This document shows, one piece after another, positions 12,798-21,300 of a DNA stretch of 38,854 bases. The notes below the pieces were generated by a model that worked only from the letters and a program-made list of their open reading frames with translations, was not told the origin of the DNA and did no database searches. The translations under genes were made by a program, and so were the position numbers. The first letter of the stretch is position 1. Each line of letters starts with the position of its first letter. The stretch is from IMG/VR virus record IMGVR_UViG_3300042988_000801, positions 1 through 38,854 of that record; one strand, written 5' to 3'. Source of the DNA: a virus.

Positions 12798-14253
12798 CCA
12801 AGAGTTAGAGCTAATTAAGCTTTTAACCGACTTCACTCACGATCCGCTAGGTTTCGTGCGTTGTGCGTTTCCTTGGGGTAATGGCGAGCTTGAATGCGAA
12901 CGAGGCCCGCGCAAATGGCAGGCTGAAGTTCTATCAGACATTCGCGATCATTTAAAAAACCCAGCGACTCGACACACGCCGCTGATGGTTTCCGTTGCGT
13001 CCGGGCACGGCATTGGAAAATCAGCACTCATCAGTCAAATCATCAATTGGGGAATGTCCACATGCGAGGACTGCAAGGTTGTCGTCACAGCGAACACTGA
13101 GACTCAGCTTCGCACAAAGACATGGCCTGAGATCGGGAAATGGCATCGATTGGCGATTAACGCCCATTGGTTTCGTTTTACAGCGACGGCCCTTGCATCG
13201 GTTGACCCGAAGCATGAGAAGAGTTGGCGAGCCGATGCGGTCACATGGTCTGAGAACAATACAGAAGCATTCGCAGGACTACACAACAAGCGAAAGCGAA
13301 TCATCCTCATTTTCGACGAAGCCTCGGCAATCGCTGACCGAGTTTGGGAAGTTGCCGAAGGTGCTTTGACTGATGAAGAGACTGAGATCATCTGGATTGC
13401 GTTCGGAAACCCGACTCGAAACACCGGGCGGTTCAGAGACTGCTTTGGACGGCTCAAACACCGTTGGTTAGGTAGACAGATAGACTCTCGCGAAGTCGAG
13501 GGCACGAACAAAGCGCAGATTCAGAAATGGATTGATGACTATGGCGTTGACTCGGACTTCGTGAAGGTTCGTGTGCGCGGCATTTTTCCTTCGGCAAGCT
13601 TCAAGCAATTCATCTCGCTTGAGGATGTCGACGCCGCTTACAATCGCGAGCTCAAAGAAGAGCAGTATAACTTCGCGCCGAAGATCATCACTGTTGACCC
13701 GGCTTGGGAGGGTGACGACGAGTTTGTGATAGGCATGCGCCAAGGTTTAAACTTTAAAATCATGCGCACGATTACAAAGAACGATAACGACATGCAAATG
13801 GCGTCGCTCATAGCTTCGATTGAAGACGAAGAGAGAGCTGATCAAGTCTTTATAGACGCAGGCTATGGAACCGGCATTGTCTCAGCCGGGCAAACGATGG
13901 GCCGCAGTTGGCAGCTCGTGTGGTTCGCCGAGAAAGCAAACGATGCCGGTTGCCTCAATAAGCGTGCTGAAATGTGGAAGCTCATGCGTGATTGGCTCAA
14001 GGCTGGCGGTTCAATCCAAAAAGATCCGCAGCTTCACTCGGAACTGATAGGCCCTGAAACGGTCCCTCGAATGGACGGAAAGCTGCAAATCGAAGCTAAG
14101 AAAGACATGAAGGCGAGAGGCATTCAATCGCCAAACCGTGCCGATGCCTTGGCTTTGTCTTTTGCCTTCCCGGTGACGAAAGCCAAAGAATTATTCACAC
14201 CCGAAACGATCGGCGTTCGCTACGGCTCTTATGAATCAGGCCTTGGATTTTAA
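12790..14253 (+). CDS. Terminase large subunit
   Basis: The 487-aa product is the packaging motor. Walker A is SGHGIGKS at about 71-78, Walker B IILIFDEA at 171-178, followed by a coupling-motif-like 'FGNPTRNTG' at about 205-213. The C-terminal nuclease has acidic residues D303 (TVDPAWEGDD), D356 (FIDAGYG) and D452 (NRADALALSF). The GTG start at 12790 lies inside the small-subunit gene. Both domains are intact and length is normal. P22-type companions imply headful packaging from a pac site, probably in or near the small-subunit gene. Confidence 0.93.
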   Translation: MSNQELELIKLLTDFTHDPLGFVRCAFPWGNGELECERGPRKWQAEVLSDIRDHLKNPATRHTPLMVSVASGHGIGKSALISQIINWGMSTCEDCKVVVTANTETQLRTKTWPEIGKWHRLAINAHWFRFTATALASVDPKHEKSWRADAVTWSENNTEAFAGLHNKRKRIILIFDEASAIADRVWEVAEGALTDEETEIIWIAFGNPTRNTGRFRDCFGRLKHRWLGRQIDSREVEGTNKAQIQKWIDDYGVDSDFVKVRVRGIFPSASFKQFISLEDVDAAYNRELKEEQYNFAPKIITVDPAWEGDDEFVIGMRQGLNFKIMRTITKNDNDMQMASLIASIEDEERADQVFIDAGYGTGIVSAGQTMGRSWQLVWFAEKANDAGCLNKRAEMWKLMRDWLKAGGSIQKDPQLHSELIGPETVPRMDGKLQIEAKKDMKARGIQSPNRADALALSFAFPVTKAKELFTPETIGVRYGSYESGLGF

Positions 14254-14267
14254 GCGCACAGAGCGCG

Positions 14268-14287
14268 GGTTTACTTTGATGTAAACC
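14268..14287. promoter_or_regulatory. Late-region palindrome, copy 2
   Basis: GGTTTACTTTGATGTAAACC is a 7-bp inverted repeat with a six-base spacer, in the 58-base gap between terminase and portal. It is identical over all 20 bases to the copy at 27291 and 17/20 identical to copy 1. TTGATG (14276) plus 17 bases leads to AACGCT, a poor -10, so an activator or another function is possible. Confidence 0.75.
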
Positions 14288-14311
14288 GCTTTAAGCCGAA
14301 CGCTAGAGGCA

Positions 14312-16456
14312 ATGGCTGAAGATAGTGTTCTTCTAGAAGAAATCAAAGAGAGATTCAAAGAGGCTGAAGACGCATCTAGCAATGCGCGACAAGCCTTTAA
14401 ACGCGATATGGGTTTTCGCTACGGCGATCAATGGGACCATGTCGACATGCGAAAGCGTAAAGAGCGCGGGCGGCCGTGCTTTGTCTTTAACCGAATAAAT
14501 CCCACTATTCGGCAGATCACAAATGATCAACGCCAGAATAGCCCTTCGCCCGATGTCGTGCCTGTTGACGACGCTTCTGATCCGAAGACGGCCGAAGTCA
14601 TTCAAGGAATGATTCGCTACATCTTGAACGCTTCGAACTCAAAATCAGCGTTCTCGACTGCTTTTGAACATTCAGTCACTGGCGGATTTGGTTATTTCAG
14701 GATTCTAACGGATTACGAAAACGACAACTCATTCGATCAAGAGATCAAGATCAAACGCGTGGTCAATCCGCTATCAGTCTACTTTGACCCGCATTCGACG
14801 GAGCTCGACGGCTCTGACTCTGACTGGGCGTTCGTTACTGATGAAATGTCTAAGGATAAGTTTAAGCGCCTTTTTGGTGACTCTAAGCTTGCATCAATGG
14901 ACTCATGGAGTGGCGAAGAGAATCCATTTATCTTAAACGATAAATCGCTTCGCATTGCGGAGTACTTCTATTCCAAGTACACGCCAAAGACGCTTCTACT
15001 TTTATCCAACGGACAATCGGTACTTGAAGACGAACTTGATCTTGATGCTCTTTCGCTGAGTGGCCTCACGGTAATTGAAGGGCGCACGCGGAAAGTTAGC
15101 GTCAAATCGGTTAAATGGGTAAAGACCAACGGCACAGAGATTCTTGAGTCGACCGATTGGGCAGGCCTTTGGATACCGATCGTTCCGGTTTATGGCGAAG
15201 AGTTCTACCTAGACGGTAAGATCAATCGCCAAGGTATGGTAGCCGATGCCAGAGACCCGCAGATGGCGTTTAATGCTCTCTCAAGCTCTGAGATTGAGGC
15301 AATCGCACTTGCGCCCAAGGCGCCCTGGCTCGTGACTCTAAAGAACATTGAGAACCTCAAATCTGTCTGGGATCAGTCGAACGAGAACCTTCCATATTTG
15401 CCGTTTAATCCTGATCAGTCTGGCTATGTCCCTAGTCGCGTGATGGCTGAAGCGAACATTGGGGCGATCACTCAAGCTTCGGCGCAGATGGCGGAAAACC
15501 TAAAGTCTGCCACCGGCATCTTCGATGCTTCGCTTGGCGCACGCTCAAACGAAACGTCTGGCGTTGCTATCGCTCGGCGTACGATGCAAGGGCAGACTGC
15601 GAACTTCCACTATCAAGATCATTTGAACGCGAGCCTTGCGCATTGCGGGCGCATTCTCGTTGATCTGATTCCGAAGGTGTACGACGCAAAACGTGCGGTG
15701 AGAATCCTCGGCAATTCTGACGAGATTCAAACTGTAACGGTCAATGCCGAGAATCCTGAAATGAACGGCATGATCTATGACCTGACAGCTGGCAAGTACG
15801 ATGTCCGTATTCAGACGGGCCCGTCTTATCTTACGAAGCGCCAAGAAGCTGCGCAGTCGATGATGGAAGTTGCGAAAACCAATCCGCAATTCACGCAGTC
15901 TGCAGGCGACCTCATGATCAAGGCAATGGATTGGCCGCATGCTCAAGAAATTGCTGAGCGAATCAAGCGCACGATCCCGCCGCAAATTATAGGCGAGCAG
16001 CAGCAGCCGCCTGTGCCGCCTGAAGTTCAAGCGCAGATGGCTCAGATGGGCCAGGTGATTCAAGGTCTTCAAGCCGAGCTTCAAGCAGCACAGAACCCGA
16101 TCATTGCTAAGAAGATGGAAATCGACTCGAAAGAGCGCATCGAACTTCTTAAAGCCGAGAAGGATCTTGAGATCAAGAAAATGGAGCTTGAAGCAAGCGT
16201 TGGCGACATCAATGCCGCCATGCAGACGCTGGCATTTCAAATCCAGGACCTTCAATCGCGGCTTGGATTCTTAGATCAGGCGCACGCGGCGATGGCTCAG
16301 GCGCCCGAGGCGCCGCCGCAAGAACAATATGAACACCAATTTCAAGGCCAAGGGCCGATGCCTATGGGTCCCGAGATGGGGCTACAGGCTGAGCCTATGG
16401 ATGAACCTTCTTTCCCTACCGGCGGGTATCAATCACCGGGTGAAATCATGGAGTGA
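14312..16456 (+). CDS. P22-like portal protein
   Basis: The 714-aa product would form the dodecameric DNA-entry ring. It matches the P22 portal type in size and pattern: 'ARQAFKRDMGFRYGDQWD', 'GRPCFVFNRINPTIRQITNDQRQN', 'FGYFRI', and 'NETSGVAIARRTMQGQTANFHYQDHL' in the core. From about residue 570 there is a long Gln-rich helical tail (barrel-like coiled coil), ending in a Pro/Gln/Met-rich segment (about 650-714). ATG 14312 follows GAGGC. The upstream palindrome suggests its own regulation. Confidence 0.88.
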   Translation: MAEDSVLLEEIKERFKEAEDASSNARQAFKRDMGFRYGDQWDHVDMRKRKERGRPCFVFNRINPTIRQITNDQRQNSPSPDVVPVDDASDPKTAEVIQGMIRYILNASNSKSAFSTAFEHSVTGGFGYFRILTDYENDNSFDQEIKIKRVVNPLSVYFDPHSTELDGSDSDWAFVTDEMSKDKFKRLFGDSKLASMDSWSGEENPFILNDKSLRIAEYFYSKYTPKTLLLLSNGQSVLEDELDLDALSLSGLTVIEGRTRKVSVKSVKWVKTNGTEILESTDWAGLWIPIVPVYGEEFYLDGKINRQGMVADARDPQMAFNALSSSEIEAIALAPKAPWLVTLKNIENLKSVWDQSNENLPYLPFNPDQSGYVPSRVMAEANIGAITQASAQMAENLKSATGIFDASLGARSNETSGVAIARRTMQGQTANFHYQDHLNASLAHCGRILVDLIPKVYDAKRAVRILGNSDEIQTVTVNAENPEMNGMIYDLTAGKYDVRIQTGPSYLTKRQEAAQSMMEVAKTNPQFTQSAGDLMIKAMDWPHAQEIAERIKRTIPPQIIGEQQQPPVPPEVQAQMAQMGQVIQGLQAELQAAQNPIIAKKMEIDSKERIELLKAEKDLEIKKMELEASVGDINAAMQTLAFQIQDLQSRLGFLDQAHAAMAQAPEAPPQEQYEHQFQGQGPMPMGPEMGLQAEPMDEPSFPTGGYQSPGEIME

Positions 16457-16461
16457 GTGAC

Positions 16462-17424
16462 ATGTCAGAAACACTCGGTGGAGCTACTGAAATCACTGCA
16501 GCGGAACTCTTCGGCACCCAAACAGAAAAACCCGCGCCGGAGGCTAAACCCTCCGACGAAACACTAGAGAACTCGGAAGCTCAAAGTACGGAACCCGATG
16601 AAGACGCGAAAGAGACAAGTGGTGAGGGCGACGAGACGAAGGATGAGAAGGCCGATACCGACGAATCCTCCGACGAAGATCAGCCCAAAGGTGAAAAACA
16701 AAAGGGATTCGGAAAGCGCATCTCAAAGCTTGTGAAAAAGAACCAGAACTTGAGCCAAGAGCTTGAGTATTGGAAAACGCAAGCCATGGGCGCACAGAGC
16801 GGCAAAACTCAAAGCACAGCAGCAGCGGGTAAAGCGGTAGAGGGCAATCAGGATGCCCGACCGAAGGCAGATGATTATGAATCCTACGAGGATTATCAGA
16901 TTGCCCTAGGCGAATACAGCGCGCGTAAAGCATTCGCACCTGCTTTTGATGAGCTGAAAAAGTCGCTTGGCCCAAAGACTGAGCCCGAAGCGGACAAAAT
17001 CGCAAAGGCTTTTGAGAAGCGCACGAAAGACTTCGTAAAAGAGCACAAGGATTATTCCGAAGCCGTGCAATCGCTTGCTGGCATTGACGTTGATAAGTCA
17101 GTCGAGCGGGCAATCGTTGAAAGCGATCATGGTCCGGCACTCCTTTACGAACTCGGTAAGAATCCCGACCTAGCTGAAGAGATCGCAGAACTTCCACCTC
17201 ATCGCCAACTCAAAGAGATTGGCAAGCTTGAGGCGAAGATCGAAGCGCGTCTTGAAGCGAAGAAGGCTACGCCACTTAAAACCACGAAAGCACCGGCACC
17301 GCCAAACCCTGTTGGCTCAAAGAGCGAAGGGAAAAAGCAGGTGAGTGACCCGAACGTCTCGACTATCGATTTCTTCAAGCTCCGCAATGAAGAAGAAAAG
17401 CGAATGAGAAATCAGTTCTTTTAA
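16462..17424 (+). CDS. Scaffolding protein
   Basis: The 320-aa product, between portal and coat, is very acidic in its first 75 residues (EAQSTEPDEDAKETSGEGDE). It then has a basic patch (GFGKRISKLVKKN) leading into a coiled coil, a helical middle, and a basic C-terminus (EEEKRMRNQFF) of the kind that contacts coat subunits. This composition and position fit the P22 gp8-like scaffold. I chose ATG 16462 because GGAG lies eight bases upstream; the GTG at 16453 would add three residues. Confidence 0.8.
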   Translation: MSETLGGATEITAAELFGTQTEKPAPEAKPSDETLENSEAQSTEPDEDAKETSGEGDETKDEKADTDESSDEDQPKGEKQKGFGKRISKLVKKNQNLSQELEYWKTQAMGAQSGKTQSTAAAGKAVEGNQDARPKADDYESYEDYQIALGEYSARKAFAPAFDELKKSLGPKTEPEADKIAKAFEKRTKDFVKEHKDYSEAVQSLAGIDVDKSVERAIVESDHGPALLYELGKNPDLAEEIAELPPHRQLKEIGKLEAKIEARLEAKKATPLKTTKAPAPPNPVGSKSEGKKQVSDPNVSTIDFFKLRNEEEKRMRNQFF

Positions 17425-17443
17425 TATTAAAGGAGTTTAGAAA

Positions 17444-18649
17444 ATGGCTAACACGTTTTTGACCGCTGACATGATCACCAAAGAAGCCCTTCGCGTCCTC
17501 GTGAATAATATGGTGTTCGCGAAGAAAATGGGCCGCGAACTCAACAAAGAATGGAACCAAGATCGTAAGATCGGCGAAACCGTTCGTGTTCGTAAGCCTG
17601 CGAAGTATTCGGTCCGTACCGGAAAGACATTCGCCGCTCAAGACATCGTCGAAGAATACACCTCGGTTTCGATCGATACGATGAAGGGCGTTGACGTTTC
17701 TTTTGATTCGTCTGACTTGGCTCTCAACATTCAATCGTTCAGCGATATTTTCCTTAAGCCTGCAGTGAGCCGTCTTGCGCATGAGATCGATTACGATTGC
17801 ATGAGCCTTGCAATGGACATCGCAGGTGCGGCCGGCACACCTGGTTCTGGCACTCTCGACGCCGACACGGTTTTGACAGCTAAGGCGATTCTTGATGAAG
17901 GCTCGTGCCCGACTGATCCTGAGCGCACGCTCATCGTTGACCCGCGCACTGAGATTAAAGCTGTGTCGGCTCTGAAGGGCCTCTTGAACCCTGGTAAAGA
18001 GCTTTCTGAGCAGTACCGCATGGGCTCGATGGGACAGGCGCTTGGTTTTGATTGGTTCATGTCGCAAAACGTGAATCGTCTCACTGTTGGCGCACAAGGC
18101 GGCACTCCGCTGGTTGATGGCGCAGGCCAAACAGGCGCGACGCTCGTTACTAAAGGCTGGACTGCAGCTGCAGCGGCTCGCCTGAACAAAGGCGACGTGT
18201 TCACGATCGCTGGCGTTTATAAGCTTAACCCGGCTAACCAGCGCTCAACTGGCCAGCTTCAGCAGTTCCTGGTAACGGCTGATTTCGCCTCTGGTGCAGA
18301 CGGTAAGGGCGGCATTGCGATTTATCCTTCGATCGTCACCGCTGGCGCAAGCGCAACTGTGACTGCAGCACCGGCTGACGGCGCAGCAATCACGGTTATC
18401 GGCACTGCGAACGCAACGTCGGCAGCAAACCTCGCATTCCATCGCGATGCCTTCAAACTCGTCTTCGTTGAACTTCCGCAGCCCAAAGGTATGGATATGG
18501 CTTCGACCATTTCCGTACCTGAAGTTGGTCTCTCGATCAGCTTCGTTCGCGGATTCGACATCAGCGACCGCAGCTTCAAGTCGCGCCTTGACGTTCTCTA
18601 CGGCAAAAAGACCGTGCGTCCTGAGTTCGCTTGCCGCCTGCATATGTAA
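17444..18649 (+). CDS. Major capsid protein, P22 gp5-like
   Basis: The 401-aa coat protein starts MANTFLTADMITKEALRVLV, typical of the P22 coat family, and continues 'NNMVFAKKMGRELNKEWN..RKIGETVRVRKPAKYSVR'. Middle and C-terminal parts ('DPRTEIKAVSALKGLLNP', 'FVRGFDISDRSFKSRLDVLYGKKTVRPEFACRL') also fit. Family members are about 400-430 aa, with an HK97 fold plus an inserted domain. A strong AAAGGAG site precedes ATG. A stable hairpin follows the stop. Confidence 0.92.
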   Translation: MANTFLTADMITKEALRVLVNNMVFAKKMGRELNKEWNQDRKIGETVRVRKPAKYSVRTGKTFAAQDIVEEYTSVSIDTMKGVDVSFDSSDLALNIQSFSDIFLKPAVSRLAHEIDYDCMSLAMDIAGAAGTPGSGTLDADTVLTAKAILDEGSCPTDPERTLIVDPRTEIKAVSALKGLLNPGKELSEQYRMGSMGQALGFDWFMSQNVNRLTVGAQGGTPLVDGAGQTGATLVTKGWTAAAAARLNKGDVFTIAGVYKLNPANQRSTGQLQQFLVTADFASGADGKGGIAIYPSIVTAGASATVTAAPADGAAITVIGTANATSAANLAFHRDAFKLVFVELPQPKGMDMASTISVPEVGLSISFVRGFDISDRSFKSRLDVLYGKKTVRPEFACRLHM

Positions 18650-18661
18650 GCCCGTCACCTT

Positions 18662-18689
18662 GGGCCGCCCTTTTCACAGAGGGCGGTCC
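18662..18689 (+). terminator. Hairpin after the coat gene
   Basis: GGGCCGCCCT (18662-18671) pairs with AGGGCGGTCC (18680-18689) with one G-T, giving a 10-bp GC-rich stem and eight-base loop. What follows is TCCTCCTC, not a U-run, so it could be a weak terminator or a stabiliser that raises coat mRNA level relative to downstream genes. Confidence 0.5.
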
Positions 18690-18714
18690 TCCTCCTCTAA
18701 AGAGAGGCTCTCTT

Positions 18715-18996
18715 ATGAAGATCGAATATCCAAAGTGGCTTTACCCGAAATCTGGTCCTGGGGTCATTGTCGCCAGTGCAGAAGAGCGCAAAAACCTCGT
18801 AGGCGAATTTAAGGAAAGCCCAGCAGATTGGCTGAGCGAACAAGCCACTCACGCGGTTCATGAGGCGCATGCAAGCAATGGCCTCGACATGATTAAAGCA
18901 GCGTTGAAAGCAGCTGGGTTTAAAGATTCGCAGCTTAAGAAGAAGAGCGAGGCAGAACTTCTGGCTTTGTACGCAGCGCTTGAGAAGAAAGGCTAA
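18715..18996 (+). CDS. Small head-region protein, unknown
   Basis: The 93-aa product starts MKIEYPKWLYPKSGPGVIVA. This short opening recurs in small proteins next to phage coat genes. It is followed by a helical C-terminal part ('GLDMIKAALKAAGFKDSQLKKKSEAELLALYAALEKKG') resembling a Rho-N/HeH-type helix-extended-helix. GAGAGG precedes ATG 18715. Upstream in-frame starts lie in the hairpin and coat gene. It may be a head decoration or completion factor; that is inference from place. Confidence 0.6.
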   Translation: MKIEYPKWLYPKSGPGVIVASAEERKNLVGEFKESPADWLSEQATHAVHEAHASNGLDMIKAALKAAGFKDSQLKKKSEAELLALYAALEKKG

Positions 18997-18999
18997 TCA

Positions 19000-19443
19000 A
19001 TGGCGAAAACCGCTCGAAGCATTATCACTTCCTCGCTTCGCAAGCTCGGAGTTGTGGCTTCGGGCGAGACGCCATCAGCTGAAGAGCTTCAAGATGGCCT
19101 CACTAGCCTTCAAGGCATGTTAGAAACATGGAGCCAAAGCGATCTCTTCTCCGACACCGAAACGCTCGGAGCGCTTCTGTCAGTTGCAACGGTGAATACC
19201 GAGCTTGACCTCCCTGTCGCCTACATTGATGCCATCACCTACAACCTATGTGTAGAACTCGCTGATGAGTTTGGCGGAACACTTACGCCCGCGATTGCTG
19301 ATCTTGCTGAAAAGAAACTCATGGCAATAAAGATGCGAAATCTCGCAAAAGACATTCCGGCATTTAAGTCTGATGACATGTATCAGGGTGACCGCAGTCG
19401 TTTCGGCTGGTCGCTTTCTGACTTTCTAGAAGGCGGTTCGTGA
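19000..19443 (+). CDS. gp4-like tail accessory factor
   Basis: The 147-aa product fits the P22 gp4 / head-to-tail connector family: 'ARSIITSSLRKLGVVASGETPSAEELQDGLTSLQGMLETWSQ' is the conserved N-terminal helix pair, and 'LPVAYIDAITYNLCVELADEFGG' the second. In P22 gp4 binds the portal ring and closes the packaged head; family length is about 150-165 aa. Three bases separate it from the previous stop. Confidence 0.85.
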   Translation: MAKTARSIITSSLRKLGVVASGETPSAEELQDGLTSLQGMLETWSQSDLFSDTETLGALLSVATVNTELDLPVAYIDAITYNLCVELADEFGGTLTPAIADLAEKKLMAIKMRNLAKDIPAFKSDDMYQGDRSRFGWSLSDFLEGGS

Positions 19444-19444
19444 T

Positions 19445-20992
19445 ATGCGGTTTAAAGGGTTCATCGGCCCAAGCTACACGCTTCAGAGTCTGAACGTTGA
19501 CTGCCAGCGCTCGGTGAATCTTTATCCTGAAACCAATGAGCTCGGCACGGGAAAAGAAGGCGAGGTCGTCCACCTAAACGGAACGCCTGGCTTAAAAAGT
19601 TTGATCGAAGTCGGCGAAGGCCCGATTAGGTGCATTCACGTGACACCTTCCGGAATCATCCTCGTCGTTTCAAAAAACAGACTCTATAAAATCACTTACG
19701 ACACACTGACTGACTCGTGGTCATCTAGCCTTTACGCGACAGCGATGAACGTGAACACGCCGCTCGTGCGCGCGACTTCGACCATTGGTGCAGAAGAAAT
19801 GGTCTCTGGTTCTCCCTTTACCGAAGAGCTTGTTGTCTTCGTTGGCGGCGACCAAGAATATCTATGGCGGCGCTATAATGACGCTGGGGTGATCACCGAG
19901 ACGTTTCAGTCATTTTCCGCAGCAGGCTACAAAGGCGCATTCGTCCTTGAACCCTACGACGGTTCGTTTGGCGGCTCGCACGTAGCGCTTGTTGACGGCT
20001 ACCGAATTTACAACAAGCTCAATACGGGGAAATTCTTCGTCTCTGACTTAGAGTCTCCTGCAGTTGACCCGCTCTCGTTTTTTACGGCCGAAGGTGATCC
20101 TGACAAGCTTCTTGCGGTCGTCGACAATTACCGAGACCTCTGGTTCTTTGGTGAGCGCTCAACTGAAATCTGGCAATCAAGCGGCGATGTGAATGCTCCG
20201 TTTATCAGAGCGGCATCAGGCTTTCTTGAGATCGGGTGCTTTGCTCGCTACAGCCCAGCTACAGTTGCAGGCTCAGTCATCTGGCTCGGCCGAAATAAAG
20301 AGGGCCGTGGCATCGTCTACATGACTCAAGGCTATCAGCCTAAACGCGTAAGCACGCACGCGGTTGAATTTGCGATTAACTCCTACGCTAGTCCTGAAAG
20401 TGCAATTGCCTACACGTATCAAGAGGGCGGGCACTTCTTCTATGTCCTATCGTTTGACGAAGGGACATGGGTCTATGACCTGACCACTAGCATGTGGCAT
20501 GAACGCGCTCGGCTTGATGCTGGCGAGTTTAAACGGCATCGAGCTAACTGTTACGCCTTTGCTCCAACGGTTCAAGGCGGCATTCATCTCGTCGGCGATT
20601 TTGAAAATGGCAGCATCTATCAGATGAGCCAAGAGATTTACACCGATGACGATGAAGAAATCGTGCGCCTTCGTACGGCACCGCATGTTACTGCAGGACT
20701 TAAGCGCGTTCGCCATAAGACTCTTCAGATCGATATGGAAACGGGCGTTGGTCTTGACGGTAATTCGCAGGGCTCAGACCCGCAGTGTATTCTCGATTGG
20801 TCCGACGACGGCGGGCACACTTGGTCAAACGAACATTGGGCGGCGGTAGGCAAAATTGGTCAATTCCGGCATCGCCTCATCTGGCGAAGATTAGGTATGA
20901 GCCGTGATCGTGTTTACCGCATGCGAATCACAGACAAAGTGAAGGTCGTTGTCATAGGCGCAGAGATTGATGTCGAGGGAGGAAAAAGCTAA
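19445..20992 (+). CDS. gp10-like packaged-DNA stabilisation protein
   Basis: The 515-aa product matches the P22 gp10 tail-hub type: 'IGPSYTLQSLNVDCQRSVNLYPE' followed by 'LNGTPGLKSLIEVGEGPIRCIHVTPSGIILVVSKNRLYKI', then blade-like repeats of beta-strands (for example 'GDPDKLLAVVDNYRDLWFFGERSTEIWQSSG' and 'YQEGGHFFYVLSFDEGTWVYDL'), consistent with a beta-propeller. It would form the hexameric hub to which fibres attach. P22 gp10 is about 470 aa; this one is slightly longer. Confidence 0.88.
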   Translation: MRFKGFIGPSYTLQSLNVDCQRSVNLYPETNELGTGKEGEVVHLNGTPGLKSLIEVGEGPIRCIHVTPSGIILVVSKNRLYKITYDTLTDSWSSSLYATAMNVNTPLVRATSTIGAEEMVSGSPFTEELVVFVGGDQEYLWRRYNDAGVITETFQSFSAAGYKGAFVLEPYDGSFGGSHVALVDGYRIYNKLNTGKFFVSDLESPAVDPLSFFTAEGDPDKLLAVVDNYRDLWFFGERSTEIWQSSGDVNAPFIRAASGFLEIGCFARYSPATVAGSVIWLGRNKEGRGIVYMTQGYQPKRVSTHAVEFAINSYASPESAIAYTYQEGGHFFYVLSFDEGTWVYDLTTSMWHERARLDAGEFKRHRANCYAFAPTVQGGIHLVGDFENGSIYQMSQEIYTDDDEEIVRLRTAPHVTAGLKRVRHKTLQIDMETGVGLDGNSQGSDPQCILDWSDDGGHTWSNEHWAAVGKIGQFRHRLIWRRLGMSRDRVYRMRITDKVKVVVIGAEIDVEGGKS

Positions 20993-21300
20993 TGGCTGTG
21001 AAGCTTGAACCTCCATTTAAGACAGCGCCACTTGAAAACGGCTTCTTCTCGAAAGCCTGGGAGATGTTCCTTCGCGCTCTCATCAATCGCCAAGAGATGA
21101 TCGTCATTGAGTTCACAGGCAACGGCGTACTCAATCAATTCACTCTCTCAAGCGAACCGAAAGATAAAGATCACACCATGGTTTTTGTGAACGGTGTTTA
21201 TAAACATAAGGATTCGTACTCTGTGAGCGGCAACAAAATCATTTTTCTCGCAGCGCCCGCAAATGGAAGCAAAATCGAGGTGACTACACATGGCCGCTGA
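20992..21300 (+). CDS. Small tail protein with fibre-type beta domain
   Basis: The 102-aa product overlaps the gp10-like gene (TAATG). The N-terminal half is helical ('SKAWEMFLRALINRQE'). The C-terminal half 'FTLSSEPKDKDHTMVFVNGVYKHKDSYSVSGNKIIFLAAPANGSKIEV' is a beta domain also found at about residues 100-170 of the next protein. It is probably an adaptor between hub and fibre. Confidence 0.65.
   Translation: MAVKLEPPFKTAPLENGFFSKAWEMFLRALINRQEMIVIEFTGNGVLNQFTLSSEPKDKDHTMVFVNGVYKHKDSYSVSGNKIIFLAAPANGSKIEVTTHGR

Noticed and set aside
15545-16255. 236-aa leftward frame inside the portal gene
   Set aside because: A shadow of the portal reading frame, without start signals or domain features.
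16544-17197. 217-aa leftward frame inside the scaffold gene
   Set aside because: Opposite-strand shadow caused by the skewed acidic codon use of the scaffold gene.
17375-18130. 251-aa leftward frame across the coat gene start
   Set aside because: It runs antisense to the well-supported coat gene and its ribosome-binding site; composition is shadow-like.
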